A DNA stretch of 64,000 nucleotides, taken from Vannielia litorea (GTDB lineage: Bacteria > Pseudomonadota > Alphaproteobacteria > Rhodobacterales > Rhodobacteraceae). Positions within the stretch are counted from its first letter, which is position 1; every line of letters begins with the position of its first letter. The translations under genes were made by a program, and so were the position numbers. The stretch covers positions 1 through 64,000 of the forward strand of contig NZ_JAHVJR010000002.1 in assembly GCF_019801175.1 (NCBI RefSeq). The letters are read 5' to 3'. Below are positions 50,562 to 59,943 of this stretch, piece after piece. The notes beneath the pieces are model-generated. The model did not search any database. It worked only from the letters and a program-made list of their open reading frames with translations, and was not told the origin of the DNA.

Positions 50562-51371
50562 TCAGTGCACTGGTGCGCCCACCGGGTCCACCAGCGAGCG
50601 GCCGCCGTCCATCGTCACCACCTGACCGGTGATGAAGCCTGCGCTCTCGGAGGCCAGAAACTGCACGACCTCTGCCACTTCGGAGGGCTGCGCAATGCGG
50701 CCCATCGGGGTGTGGCTCACGATATCTTCGCGATAGCCCTCGTTCTCGTTCATCGCCTGGTTCAGCGAAGTAGTGAGCACCGAACCGAAGCTCACAGCGT
50801 TCACCCGGATACGGTCGGGCGCCAGGGCCACGGCCATCGAGCGAGTCATCTGGTCCAACGCAGCGGTGGATACGGAGTATGCCAGCAGCCGTGGGTGGGT
50901 GCGCCGGGCGGCGATGGAACTCATGTTGATCACGCAGCCCACGCCCCCCTCATCTTCGCTGCCTTCCGCCTGTTTCACGAAACGCTTGGAGACGAGCTGG
51001 GTCATCCGCAGCGCCGTAAGCAGGTTTTGCTGCAACAGCTCCTCCACCGCGTCTTCGTCCGGGTTTCCCGGCTTGGAGGGCAGGACCATGCGGTAAGCGT
51101 TCACCAAAACGTCGACCCGGTCGAAAGCGTCGATGGTGGCCGAGACGAGGTTGGCCTGTGCCAACCGCTGGCGAAGGTCACCGGCAAAGTAGCGCAACCG
51201 GCTGTCCTCGGCCTCGGCATCTGCCGCCAGAGCCTCTGCGAGCCGTTTGTCGTCGCTGTCTGCCGCCATCACATAGGCGCCGCGCTCCGCGAAGTGCCGC
51301 GCGATGGCAAGGCCCAGCCCGTGGCTGGCGCCGGTCACGATGCAGCTCTTGCCCTTGATCGAGAAGCTCAT
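50562..51371 (-). CDS. Short-chain dehydrogenase/reductase (SDR)
   Basis: The 269-aa classical SDR has the NAD(P) motif VTGASHGLGLAIARHF, LVNAYRM in place of the usual NNAG, SSIAARRTHPRLLAYSVSTAA (catalytic Ser and YxxxK variant with Tyr in AYSVSTAAL) and PSEVAEVVQFLASESAGFITG. The active-site lysine is replaced by Ser or Thr in YSVSTAA, so catalysis is doubtful or altered. The substrate is unknown. Convergent with gshB. Confidence 0.87.
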   Translation of the reverse strand: MSFSIKGKSCIVTGASHGLGLAIARHFAERGAYVMAADSDDKRLAEALAADAEAEDSRLRYFAGDLRQRLAQANLVSATIDAFDRVDVLVNAYRMVLPSKPGNPDEDAVEELLQQNLLTALRMTQLVSKRFVKQAEGSEDEGGVGCVINMSSIAARRTHPRLLAYSVSTAALDQMTRSMAVALAPDRIRVNAVSFGSVLTTSLNQAMNENEGYREDIVSHTPMGRIAQPSEVAEVVQFLASESAGFITGQVVTMDGGRSLVDPVGAPVH

Positions 51372-51413
51372 GTGCGATCCTTCAACACGGCCAATGGGGC
51401 CGAAGCTTAGTGT

Positions 51414-52382
51414 CTATCTACGCCCTTGGCGAGCGGGCCGTGCGGCGGAGAAAAGCTTGAAGCGCGTGTCGCCGCCGATCTCCTTCACCTCACCGAAGTG
51501 AGCCGCGAGGGCGGCTTCATAGGGCAAATGGCGGTTGGCGACCATCCAGAGTTTGCCCGAGGGCTTCAGTGACGCGGCGGCAGAGGCGATGAAGGAAGCC
51601 CCGAGCGCCGGGTCTGCTGTGCGGGCCGGGTGGAACGGCGGGTTCATCACCACATGGTCCAACGGTTCGGCCAGCGGCTGGATCGCATCGCCCCAAGTGA
51701 AGGTTGCACGCGGGTCTGCCACATTGCTGCGTGCGGCCTCCAGCGCGGCCCATTCGGCCTCCACCAGCTCCACACCCGTCACGCCCTCGCGCTTCAGCAC
51801 GGCGGCGGAAAGGTAGCCCCAGCCCGCTCCAAGGTCTGCCACACGGCCCTTCATCTGCGCTGGCAGAGCCTCGGCCAGCAACACCGAGCCCGCATCCGGC
51901 CCATCGGCAGAGAAAACGCCCGGCGCGGTCATCCACCCGCCCTCGGACTCGCTGCCCTCCGCAAGTCGCCATGCAGAAAAATCGCCGCCGGTGACCGTGA
52001 AAACCTTGCCATGCGCCTTCGAAAAGGCGTCAGAAGCCTCGCCCCGCTTGCGGGCCGCTTTCCACAGGCTCTCGACCCCATCGGTCTTGGCGCCATCCAC
52101 CACGACCGGCCCGCCCAGCGCCGCCGCCTGCGCCAGCAGATCACGCGCCAGAGCCTTGGCGCGCGGAACGAACAGCACCGCACCCGCATAGGTGCCCTCG
52201 GGGCTGCGGGCCACATCAAAGCCCCGCGCTGTCCAGGCTGCATGATCAGGGTAGAAACCAGTGATCACCTCGGCGCCCTCGTGCAGCCAGCTTTCGCTCG
52301 CGCCAGGGCGAAACACCGCAATCCGGCCCTCTGGCAGGGTCGCCGCGCCCGCATCGAGCGCCATTTTCAATCGGGAAGTCAT
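51414..52382 (-). CDS. Class I SAM-dependent methyltransferase, RsmC-like
   Basis: The 322-aa protein has a degenerate N-terminal methyltransferase half and a functional C-terminal half, like RsmC. The SAM site is VADLGAGWGYLSAAVL and the catalytic DHVVMNPPFHPAR contains the NPPF motif of N-methylation at exocyclic amines. It probably methylates a guanine in 16S rRNA. Upstream on the same strand lies clpS with 19 bp between. Confidence 0.9.
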   Translation of the reverse strand: MTSRLKMALDAGAATLPEGRIAVFRPGASESWLHEGAEVITGFYPDHAAWTARGFDVARSPEGTYAGAVLFVPRAKALARDLLAQAAALGGPVVVDGAKTDGVESLWKAARKRGEASDAFSKAHGKVFTVTGGDFSAWRLAEGSESEGGWMTAPGVFSADGPDAGSVLLAEALPAQMKGRVADLGAGWGYLSAAVLKREGVTGVELVEAEWAALEAARSNVADPRATFTWGDAIQPLAEPLDHVVMNPPFHPARTADPALGASFIASAAASLKPSGKLWMVANRHLPYEAALAAHFGEVKEIGGDTRFKLFSAARPARQGRR

Positions 52383-52401
52383 TGCCGGGAGGGCCGCAGC
52401 C

Positions 52402-52749
52402 CTACTCCTTTTCCATCGTGCATTGCAGCGGGTGCTGGTGCCGCCGGGCGAAATCCATCACCTGGGCCACCTTGGTTTCGGCCACCTCGTGGCTGAACAC
52501 ACCGACCACGGCAAGGCCCTTCTTGTGCACCGCCAGCATGATCTCGAACGCCTCCGCGTGCGTCATGTTGAAGAACCGCTCCAGCACATGAACGACAAAC
52601 TCCATCGGCGTGTAATCGTCGTTCAGAAGCAGCACCTTGTACATCGGCGGCTTCTTCGTCTTGGGCCGTGTCTTGAGGGCAATCGACGGATCGCCGCCGA
52701 TGGCGTCGTCTTCGTCGTCTTGCGACATCGTGATGGGCTCAAGGCGCAT
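52402..52749 (-). CDS. clpS: ATP-dependent Clp protease adaptor
   Basis: The 115-aa adaptor delivers N-degron substrates to ClpAP. The core motif is YKVLLLNDDYTPMEFVVHVL, with MLAVHKKGLAVVGVFSHEVA and a C-terminal helix. The N-terminal 30 residues are acidic and flexible, as usual. ATG 52749 (MRLEPITM) has GGAG at fair spacing; the internal ATG at 52728 is possible. The frame runs open far upstream antisense to the HAD gene, without meaning. Confidence 0.95.
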   Translation of the reverse strand: MRLEPITMSQDDEDDAIGGDPSIALKTRPKTKKPPMYKVLLLNDDYTPMEFVVHVLERFFNMTHAEAFEIMLAVHKKGLAVVGVFSHEVAETKVAQVMDFARRHQHPLQCTMEKE

Positions 52750-52848
52750 GGCGCTCCGGTCTGGCGGTCTGGTGCAAGGGATATCGGGGCCGTTATATAT
52801 GGCCCGTACCCGCCCTGAAAAGGGTGCGAACGGTGAGAAACGCGCAAA

Positions 52849-53556
52849 ATGCCCGGCACAACGTCGCAGAACCTCCGTATGATCGGCTTCGATGCCGATG
52901 ATACGCTGTGGCACAACGAGCGGTTTTTCCAGCTTACCCAAGAGAGATTCGCCGAGCTTCTGGCCGATTTTGCCGAACCGGGCCATCTCGATGCACGCCT
53001 GCTGGAGGCCGAAAAACGCAACATCGGGCACTACGGATTCGGAATCAAAGGCTTCATGCTTTCGATGATCGAGACCGCGCTGGAGGTGACCGAAGGCCGG
53101 GTGCCCGGTGAGGTGATCAGCCAGATCCTTGCCGCCGGGCAGGAGATGCTCTCGCACCCGATAGAGTTGCTCCCACACGCGCGCGAGGCTGTAGAGGTCC
53201 TCGCAGACAGTCACAGAATCGCGCTCATCACCAAGGGCGACCTGCTGGATCAGGAGCGCAAACTGGCGCAATCGGGGCTCGGTGACCTCTTCGACTCGGT
53301 CGAGATCGTCAGCCACAAAACACCGGAAACCTACGCCCGAATCTTTGCCGGTCATGGCGAGGGTCAGGCGATGATGGTCGGAAACTCGATGAAATCCGAT
53401 GTTCTGCCCGCAATCCACGCGGGCGCATGGGGCATTTTCATACCGCATGACCTCGGATGGGCACTGGAGCACGCCGACCCTCCCCGCGCGCAAACCCGGT
53501 TCCGCGAAATTGCCGATTTGGGCAAACTTCCGGCACTCGTTGCCGAGATCGGATAA
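52849..53556 (+). CDS. HAD family hydrolase
   Basis: The 235-aa phosphatase-like protein has the HAD nucleophile motif MIGFDADDTLWHNE, the second motif ALITKGD and the lysine/aspartate region SHKTPETYARI with VGNSMKSDVLPAIHAG. The cap domain is helical (about 20-95). The substrate is unknown. Divergent from clpS with a 99-bp gap. Starts at ATG 52849; MIGFDAD at residue 11 is another possible start. Confidence 0.9.
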   Translation: MPGTTSQNLRMIGFDADDTLWHNERFFQLTQERFAELLADFAEPGHLDARLLEAEKRNIGHYGFGIKGFMLSMIETALEVTEGRVPGEVISQILAAGQEMLSHPIELLPHAREAVEVLADSHRIALITKGDLLDQERKLAQSGLGDLFDSVEIVSHKTPETYARIFAGHGEGQAMMVGNSMKSDVLPAIHAGAWGIFIPHDLGWALEHADPPRAQTRFREIADLGKLPALVAEIG

Positions 53557-53742
53557 CGCATCTAGCGGAATGGCCCGCAGCCCCACGCTAGATGTTGCGC
53601 ATGTGGCATCGCTGCAACCTTAAAAAACCACGAAAATGCCCTGTTTTCGCACGAAAATTCCTGTGCTAGCGTGGTATCAAATCAATACAAAAATTGCTGA
53701 CCGGAAAAATCCGGCAGCCTGAGGCAGTAAAAGGCAAGCGAC

Positions 53743-55539
53743 GTGAGCACGCTCTCCCACAGAGGCCGTTTTGGCCTCTTCATCGGACTATTTCTCATCA
53801 CGCTTCTGGGCATTTCGCTGCGCGCAAACGCGGCACCCTACGCGGCAATGGTGATCGACGCACGCAGCGGCGAGGTGCTGCATTCGCGCAATGCCGACAC
53901 CCGGCTGCACCCAGCATCCCTGACCAAGATGATGACCCTCTACATCGCCTTTCAGGCGGTGGAGCACGGCGAGCTTTCGCTCGATAGCAAGATCCTGATC
54001 TCGCAGAAGGCCGCCTCCGAGCCGCCCTCCAAGATCGGCCTGCGGGCCGGCCAAAAGGTCGAGCTGCGCTACCTGATCCGCGCCGCCGCGGTGAAATCGG
54101 CCAACGACGCCGCCACCGCCATCGGTGAGGGCATTTCCGGCTCCGAGGCCGCCTTTGCCCGCCGGATGAACCGCACCGCCGCAGCGCTCGGGATGTCGCG
54201 CACCACCTTCAAAAACGCCCACGGCCTCACCGAATCGGGCCATCTGTCGACCGCCTCCGACATGACCAAGCTGGGCCGTCACCTGTTTTACGACTACCCG
54301 GACTACTACAACCTGTTCTCGCGCATGAGCACTTCGACCATGGGCAAGACGGTGAACAACACCAACCGCCGCCTGCTCTCCGCTTACAAGGGCGCCGATG
54401 GCATCAAGACGGGCTATACCCGTGCCGCCGGCTTCAACCTCGTGGCGTCAGCCGAGCGCGGCAGCGAGCGTATCATCGCCACCGTTTTCGGCGGCCGCAG
54501 CTCTGCCACGCGCAACGCCAAGGTGGCCGAACTGCTCGATCTCGGCTTTCGCAGGGCCCCCTCTCAGGTGGCCGTTCGCAAGCCCGCAAGGCCGGCCTAC
54601 ACCCGTGATGACACTGGCCCTGCCCCAGTCATGACCGCGATGCTGGAGGAGCCGACCCCCGCGCCCAAGACTGGCGATGGCATCTACAAGGGCAAAACGA
54701 TCCGCGTGAGCGGCACGGTCCAGCTTTCCATTCGCCCCCGCCGCCGTCCTGGCTCGGAGCCAGCAACGCCGGAGGCCGAGAGCACCGATGAGATGCTGCT
54801 GGCCGCGCTCTCCGAAGAGATTGACGCCGCCGTCGCTGCCGTGGCCGCCGAAGCAAAGGTTGAGGTAGCGCCTGCAGAGGCAGCCAAGCTCGCCAGTGCG
54901 GCCCCCGAGGGCAACCTCGAGAACGAAGAGCAGGTGGCCGAGGCTCTCGCCGAGCTGAAAGGTGAGCCGGAAAAGGCCGATGTGGCTCCCGAGCAGGTGA
55001 TGCTGGCGGCCGTCAGCCCCACCGCCCGCCCCGAAGCCCAGCCGGGTGAAGTGCCGGGCAGCGCGGGTGACCTCGAGATGGCCGTGGCCGAAGAGCCGGG
55101 CACCTTCGTGGCCGCAGGCGGCCCCGCCCTCTCGCGCGCCCTCCTGCCCAAGCCGCGCCCCGAGCGCAGCGCCCCCGAGCCTGAAACTGTGCAGCTTGCC
55201 TCCGCAGACCCGGCCCCCGCCGCTCTGCCGGTCGCCGCACCGGCGCGCACCCAGCCGGAAGAGCCGGTTGTCATCACCCGCGCCTCCACCTCTGGCGGCA
55301 AGCTCTGGGCGATCTCGCTCGGTAAGTATCCCTCCCGTTTCTCCGCGGAGAAGGTGCTGCTGAAGACCGCGCTGAAAGAGATGGAAACGCTCGACGGCAG
55401 CCTGCGCAAGGTGAACAACCGCAAGGGTGGGTTCGAGGCGATCTTCGTCGGCCTCTCCGCCGACAAGGCCAAGCTCGCCTGCGCCCGCCTCGAGGCCCGC
55501 GGCACGACCTGCACCGCACTCGAGCCCGGCCAGGGCTGA
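53743..55539 (+). CDS. D-alanyl-D-alanine carboxypeptidase with C-terminal SPOR domain
   Basis: The 598-aa PBP5-type enzyme trims the terminal D-alanine from peptidoglycan stems. After a signal segment (about 8-29) come SLTKMMTLYIAF (SxxK), VKSANDAATAI (SxN) and IKTGYTRAAGF (KTG). A long acidic, Ala/Pro/Glu-rich linker (about 270-510) leads to a SPOR domain (KLWAISLGKYPSRFSAEKVL onward), which binds denuded glycan at the septum. The start is a GTG at 53743. The linker is much longer than in enteric PBP5. Confidence 0.93.
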   Translation: MSTLSHRGRFGLFIGLFLITLLGISLRANAAPYAAMVIDARSGEVLHSRNADTRLHPASLTKMMTLYIAFQAVEHGELSLDSKILISQKAASEPPSKIGLRAGQKVELRYLIRAAAVKSANDAATAIGEGISGSEAAFARRMNRTAAALGMSRTTFKNAHGLTESGHLSTASDMTKLGRHLFYDYPDYYNLFSRMSTSTMGKTVNNTNRRLLSAYKGADGIKTGYTRAAGFNLVASAERGSERIIATVFGGRSSATRNAKVAELLDLGFRRAPSQVAVRKPARPAYTRDDTGPAPVMTAMLEEPTPAPKTGDGIYKGKTIRVSGTVQLSIRPRRRPGSEPATPEAESTDEMLLAALSEEIDAAVAAVAAEAKVEVAPAEAAKLASAAPEGNLENEEQVAEALAELKGEPEKADVAPEQVMLAAVSPTARPEAQPGEVPGSAGDLEMAVAEEPGTFVAAGGPALSRALLPKPRPERSAPEPETVQLASADPAPAALPVAAPARTQPEEPVVITRASTSGGKLWAISLGKYPSRFSAEKVLLKTALKEMETLDGSLRKVNNRKGGFEAIFVGLSADKAKLACARLEARGTTCTALEPGQG

Positions 55540-55554
55540 ACCAGAAGCATAAAC

Positions 55555-55598
55555 GAGGGACGCGCCCGGTAGAGCAATCTGCCGGGCGCACTCGTTTT
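55555..55598 (+). terminator. Terminator of the carboxypeptidase gene
   Basis: GCGCCCGG (55562-55569) pairs with CCGGGCGC (55582-55589), with an inner AGA/TCT pairing and outer CGAG/CTCG, followed by TTTT at 55595. It starts 16-22 bp after the stop. Confidence 0.75.
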
Positions 55599-55631
55599 CA
55601 GGGGCAGTTTGTTCTGACCGATACTAGGCTT

Positions 55632-55790
55632 CTACGGCCTCGGGTGATCGTCCCACTCGTCGGATAGAATGCGCTGGCTGTCGCCCTCCGGGTCATCAAA
55701 CTGGCGGCTCCGCACCGCCCACCAGAAGGCACCAAGCCCGATTCCACCGAGGATCAGCGAGATCGGGATGAGGTAGACGAGAATTTCCAT
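55632..55790 (-). CDS. ccoS: cbb3-type cytochrome oxidase assembly protein CcoS
   Basis: Bases 55790 to 55632 encode a 52-aa protein starting MEILVYLIPISLILGGIGLG, one membrane helix, then AFWWAVRSRQFDDPEGDSQR and an acidic tail. The FDD(P/L)EGD segment is typical of CcoS, needed for haem and copper insertion into cbb3 oxidase. It lies 9 bp downstream of ccoI and closes the ccoGHIS operon. Confidence 0.92.
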   Translation of the reverse strand: MEILVYLIPISLILGGIGLGAFWWAVRSRQFDDPEGDSQRILSDEWDDHPRP

Positions 55791-55799
55791 GCTCCGACC

Positions 55800-57983
55800 C
55801 TACCGCAACCGAAGGGCGTTGAGCGAGACGGTGATTGAACTGGCTGACATCGCCAGCGCCGCCACCAGCGGCGTTGCCATGCCCGCCACGGCGAGCGGCA
55901 CCGCGACGACGTTGTAGGCCGTCGCGATCTGAAAGTTCTCGCGGATCCGTTTCACCGCCTTGCGGGCGGTTGTCACGGCTTCAGCCACCGGCGCCACGCT
56001 CTCGCCCAACAGTACAATGTCAGAGGCCACGCGGGCTGCGTCCAGCGCCGTGGCCGGGCTGACGCTGGCATGCGCGGCAGCGAGCGCCGCGGTATCGTTC
56101 AGCCCGTCGCCCACCATCAGCACCTTTGCGCCCCCGGCTTGCAATGCTTCCACCAGAGCGGCTTTTTCCGCCGGGAGCACACCCGCTTGGTAGGAGTCGA
56201 TCCCGAGTGCAGCCGCAAAGCGTGCCACCGCGCTCGGCGCATCGCCCGAGAGCAGCTCGACCTCGCAGCCGGCAGCCTTCAAAGCTGCCACGGCTTCAGC
56301 CGCACCCGGGCGCAGCGCGTCTGCGAAGGTGAAGGCAACGGGCGCCTCCCCTGCCACCGATAGCCAGGTCGCCGTTTCGTCGCCCGCCTCGGCACCAACC
56401 CATTCGGCCCGACCAAGCCGCACCACCCTGCCCTTGCAACGTGCCTCGGTGCCGTAACCGGGCACCTCCCGAAGGCCTTCTACCGGCAGCGGCAAAACGC
56501 CTTCACCCCGCAACGCTCCAGTGAGAGCCACCGCCAACGGGTGGGCCGAGCCCATCGCCAGCGAGAGCGCCAGCCGCTTTTTCCGCTCCGGAATGTCGCA
56601 CAGGTTCATCGGCTCGGGCGTGCCCATAGTGAGCGTGCCCGTCTTGTCGAAGATCACGTGAGTCACCTCCGACAGCCGCTCCAGCGCAGTGCCGTCCTTG
56701 ATCAGCAGCCCCTTGCGAAAGAGCTTGCCAGAGGCGGCGGTAACAACGGCAGGCACGGCGAGACCAAGCGCGCAGGGGCAGGTGATGATCAGCACGGCAG
56801 CCGCGATGTTCAGCGCCACGCGGGCATCCATCGTGCCCAGATACCAGCCGATCCCGGCCAGTGCAGAAAGGATATGAACACCGGGGGCGTAGAGCCCCGC
56901 GGCCCGGTCGGCCAGCGAAGTGTATTTATTCTTGGCGCTCTCGGCGACGGCTACCAGATCGGCCATGCGGTGGAGCGAGCTGTCTTTGCCCGCCGCAGTC
57001 ACCCGCAAGGTCAGCGGGCCGGTCAGGTTGACCTCGCCCGCGCTGACCTGCTGGCCGGGGGCGGCCACCACAGGCCGGGTCTCCCCCGTCAGCAACGCTC
57101 GGTCCAGCTCCGACGCACCTTCCACGATCACCCCGTCCACCGGCATCCGGCCACCGGGACGCACCACCACCATGTCACCCACCGCCAGCTCGCCCACTGC
57201 CACGGTCTCTTCCGCGCCATCTACGATCCGCACGGCGCGAGGCACTTCCAGCGCCGCGAGTTCCTCTGCCGCCGAGCGGGCAACCGCACGGGTGCGGAAA
57301 TCGAGGTAGCGACCGGCCAGCAGAAAGAACGTGAGGGAGAGGGCGGCATCGAAATAGGCATGCGCCCCGGAATGGATCGTCTCGTAGAGCGAGATGCCCA
57401 GCGCTAGCAGGATCGCCAGCGTGATCGGCACGTCCATGTTGAGCCGCCCCGCCTTCAAGGCCACCGAGGCGGAGGCAAAGAAAGGCCGCGCGGCAAAGCC
57501 CACGGCGGGGAAGGCGATGGCAGCGCTGATCCAATGGAACAGGTCGCGCGTCGCCCCCTCGGCCCCGGACCAGACGGCAACCGAGAGGAGCATCACGTTC
57601 ATCATCGCGAAGCCCGCCACTGCAAGGCGCATTAGCAGGTCGCGGCCCGCCTTATCTGCTTCGGTGCTGCTCAATAGCCCGGCGTCCAACTCCTGAGCTT
57701 TGAAGCCCGCCGCACCGAGCGCCGCCACCAAGGCGCCCGGTTGAACCGCCTCTTCTGCCTCGACCGTCGCACGCTTCAGCGTGAGGTTCACCCGAGCGGA
57801 GGCCACGCCCGGCTGAGCGGCCAGAACCCTCTCGACCCCAATGATGCAGGCCGCACAGTGGATCTCGGGCAGCGAGATCAGTAGTTCCTTCTCCGCCGCG
57901 CCGCCCGCCACATCCCCCACGTTGGGCAGCGCCACGCAGGCGGGGCAGGCCGCGAGGCCGCCGCGCTCAAGGGTTCCGTCCAT
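55800..57983 (-). CDS. ccoI: Copper-translocating P-type ATPase CcoI/FixI
   Basis: The 727-aa P1B-type ATPase delivers copper for cbb3 oxidase assembly. An N-terminal CPAC and the heavy-metal domain CAACIIGVER precede eight membrane helices. The metal channel motif is TCPCALGLAVP (CPC). The phosphorylation site is FDKTGTLTMG and the hinge VGDGLNDTAALA. The HP motif is SAHPLAVAL. Its start is 1 bp after the ccoH stop region, so translation is probably coupled. Confidence 0.95.
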   Translation of the reverse strand: MDGTLERGGLAACPACVALPNVGDVAGGAAEKELLISLPEIHCAACIIGVERVLAAQPGVASARVNLTLKRATVEAEEAVQPGALVAALGAAGFKAQELDAGLLSSTEADKAGRDLLMRLAVAGFAMMNVMLLSVAVWSGAEGATRDLFHWISAAIAFPAVGFAARPFFASASVALKAGRLNMDVPITLAILLALGISLYETIHSGAHAYFDAALSLTFFLLAGRYLDFRTRAVARSAAEELAALEVPRAVRIVDGAEETVAVGELAVGDMVVVRPGGRMPVDGVIVEGASELDRALLTGETRPVVAAPGQQVSAGEVNLTGPLTLRVTAAGKDSSLHRMADLVAVAESAKNKYTSLADRAAGLYAPGVHILSALAGIGWYLGTMDARVALNIAAAVLIITCPCALGLAVPAVVTAASGKLFRKGLLIKDGTALERLSEVTHVIFDKTGTLTMGTPEPMNLCDIPERKKRLALSLAMGSAHPLAVALTGALRGEGVLPLPVEGLREVPGYGTEARCKGRVVRLGRAEWVGAEAGDETATWLSVAGEAPVAFTFADALRPGAAEAVAALKAAGCEVELLSGDAPSAVARFAAALGIDSYQAGVLPAEKAALVEALQAGGAKVLMVGDGLNDTAALAAAHASVSPATALDAARVASDIVLLGESVAPVAEAVTTARKAVKRIRENFQIATAYNVVAVPLAVAGMATPLVAALAMSASSITVSLNALRLR

Positions 57984-57984
57984 C

Positions 57985-58437
57985 TCAGCCCTTCACCGTC
58001 AGAATGAGCCGCTGCTCGAAGGGGGTGCCATCCTCAGCCCGCGCCTTCACCCGCAACTCCCAGCGACCCCGCGCCAGCTCGATCGGCGCCACGAAGTGCC
58101 CGGCCTCGTAGATGAACTCCGGCTCGACATCATGCTGCCGCTCAGTGGTGCGCCCGACCTGCACCGCGAAGCCCTCAAGCTTTGCCGGGTGCCCATCAGG
58201 TCCACTCACGGCAATAGCGAGCCGCCCCGCTTCATAGTTCGGCGCGACCGTCCAGCCCAGCGCCTGCTGTGCCGCGCGCCTGCGGTCAAACTCCTGACTG
58301 GCGACGTAGCTGTTTTTCACCTCCAACCCCGGAAAAGTGCTGACCGCCTTGTAGGCCATTACGAGGTTCACCCCGATGATCACGGCAAAGGCCCCAGCCG
58401 TGCCTGCAAACACCTGCCGTCCGGTAATCTCGCCCAT
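57985..58437 (-). CDS. ccoH: cbb3 oxidase accessory protein CcoH/FixH
   Basis: The 150-aa protein has one N-terminal membrane helix (AGAFAVIIGVNLVMAYKAV, about 13-31) and a periplasmic Ig-like domain (FixH family) with KNSYVASQEFDRRRAAQQAL. It aids copper-dependent cbb3 assembly. ATG 58437 has GGGGAG at suitable distance; the GTG at 58443 overlapping the ccoG stop is too close to it. Confidence 0.92.
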   Translation of the reverse strand: MGEITGRQVFAGTAGAFAVIIGVNLVMAYKAVSTFPGLEVKNSYVASQEFDRRRAAQQALGWTVAPNYEAGRLAIAVSGPDGHPAKLEGFAVQVGRTTERQHDVEPEFIYEAGHFVAPIELARGRWELRVKARAEDGTPFEQRLILTVKG

Positions 58438-58439
58438 TG

Positions 58440-59867
58440 TCACTCTCCCCTTCCGTTGAATGTGCTGTCTTTGTGCACCCGGTCCCCATTGCTCAGGTCC
58501 TCCACCCAGAACCGGAAATCTGTGAGGTCGCCCTGCGCCGCCTCCGACCCTGCCGGGGCCAGCACGTGGACCCGCTGCAGCATGGTCTCATCGGCCGGCA
58601 CCATGACCGAGCCATAGGGCGTGCCTTCGATCGCCACGCGCAGCGCCGGATCGCCTGTGATCGCGATACCAAACCGACGGTCTTCGCCGTGCTTGTTGCG
58701 GAGGCGCAGCTCATAGGTATTGCGGATCGTGCCGTCCGAGAGGGTCACGTAAACCGGGTTCCGTACAGGTGCGACGGTGAGGCTGATGTCATCGCGGATG
58801 AACAGAGCGACGACGAGCGCGATGCCCACCAGCGACCAGAGCGCGGTATAAAGCATCGTCCGGGGCCGGAAGATATGATGCCGCCACACGCTCTTTGCCG
58901 CGTTCCCGGTCGTCTCCCATTCTTCATCGGAGATGGCGAGGTAGGCCACCAAGCCGCGCTTGCGGCCGAGCTTGTCCATCATCTCGTCGCAGGCGTCGAT
59001 GCAAAGGCCGCAAGTGATGCACTCCATCTGCTGTCCGTTGCGAATGTCGATCCCCATCGGGCAGACGTTCACGCATGCCATGCAATCCACGCAGTCCCCC
59101 GCGCTCGGATCGCGTGCCTTGCCGCGCGGCTCGCCGCGCCAGTCGCGGTAGCCGATGGTCAGCGTGTTCTCGTCCATCATCGCGCCCTGAATGCGCGGCC
59201 ACGGACACATGTAGATGCAGACCTGCTCGCGCATGAACCCGCCAAACACAAAGGTCGTCGCCGTCAGCACGCCGATGGTGGTGTAGGCCACAGGATGAGC
59301 GCTCAGCGTGACGAGGTCGCTCAGCAAGGTCGGCGCATCGGTGAAGTAGAAGACCCAGGCCCCGCCGGTCGCGAGCGCGATAAGCAACCAGGCAGCCCAC
59401 TTGGTGGCACGGAGCCGCGCTTTGCGCAGGTCGAGCTTCTTTTGCCGGTGGAGGCGGAGGCGGGCGTTGCGATCGCCCTCGATCCAGCGCTCGACGAGGA
59501 TGAAGAGGTCAGTCCAGACCGTCTGCGGGCAAGCATAACCACACCAGACCCGCCCCAGAGCCGAGGTGAACAGAAACAGCCCCAGCCCCGCCATAATCAG
59601 CAGGCCCGCGATGAAGTAGAACTCATGCGGCCAGATCTCGATCCAGAAGAAGAAGAACCGGCGGTTGGCGAGGTCGACGAGCACGGCCTGGTCGGGCAGG
59701 TTCGGGCCACGGTCCCAGCGGAGCCACGGGGTGAGGTAGTAGATCCCGAGGGTCACGATCATGATGACCCATTTCAGGTTGCGAAAGTTGCCCTTCACCC
59801 GGCGGGGAAAGATCGGCTCTCGCGCCGCATAAAGGCTCTTTGGTTCTTCCGGCTCGACCGTGCTCAC
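58440..59867 (-). CDS. ccoG: cbb3 oxidase accessory protein CcoG/FixG
   Basis: The 475-aa membrane iron-sulfur protein reduces copper for cbb3 assembly. Motifs are CGYACPQTVWTDLF and two 4Fe-4S clusters (DCVDCMACVNVCPMGIDI and CITCGLCIDACDEMM). About four to five membrane helices are visible, with a C-terminal Ig-like domain. A GTG at 59867 gives VSTVEPEEPKSLYAAREPI, matching relatives, and follows GAAAGGGCG; an ATG at 59888 is an alternative. First gene of ccoG-ccoH-ccoI-ccoS. Confidence 0.93.
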   Translation of the reverse strand: MSTVEPEEPKSLYAAREPIFPRRVKGNFRNLKWVIMIVTLGIYYLTPWLRWDRGPNLPDQAVLVDLANRRFFFFWIEIWPHEFYFIAGLLIMAGLGLFLFTSALGRVWCGYACPQTVWTDLFILVERWIEGDRNARLRLHRQKKLDLRKARLRATKWAAWLLIALATGGAWVFYFTDAPTLLSDLVTLSAHPVAYTTIGVLTATTFVFGGFMREQVCIYMCPWPRIQGAMMDENTLTIGYRDWRGEPRGKARDPSAGDCVDCMACVNVCPMGIDIRNGQQMECITCGLCIDACDEMMDKLGRKRGLVAYLAISDEEWETTGNAAKSVWRHHIFRPRTMLYTALWSLVGIALVVALFIRDDISLTVAPVRNPVYVTLSDGTIRNTYELRLRNKHGEDRRFGIAITGDPALRVAIEGTPYGSVMVPADETMLQRVHVLAPAGSEAAQGDLTDFRFWVEDLSNGDRVHKDSTFNGRGE

Positions 59868-59929
59868 GACTAACGCCCTTTCGCGCATATATCCCGCATC
59901 ATGAATGGCATCGGTGCGCCGGAGCGGCT

Positions 59930-59943
59930 TTGACCTGAATCAA
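59930..59943 (-). promoter_or_regulatory. FnrL/FixK-type box upstream of ccoG
   Basis: TTGACCTGAATCAA (minus strand TTGATTCAGGTCAA) matches the FNR-type consensus TTGAT-N4-ATCAA with one change. It is 63 bp upstream of the GTG start of ccoG. Oxygen-dependent control of cbb3 assembly genes by FnrL is well known in Rhodobacteraceae. Confidence 0.7.

Noticed and set aside
52750..53586. Upstream extension of the clpS frame to 394 codons
   Set aside because: The extension is antisense to the HAD hydrolase; ClpS length and start motif support 52749.
58437..59873. 478-codon open frame opposite ccoG
   Set aside because: It covers ccoG almost exactly on the other strand and shows no protein character.
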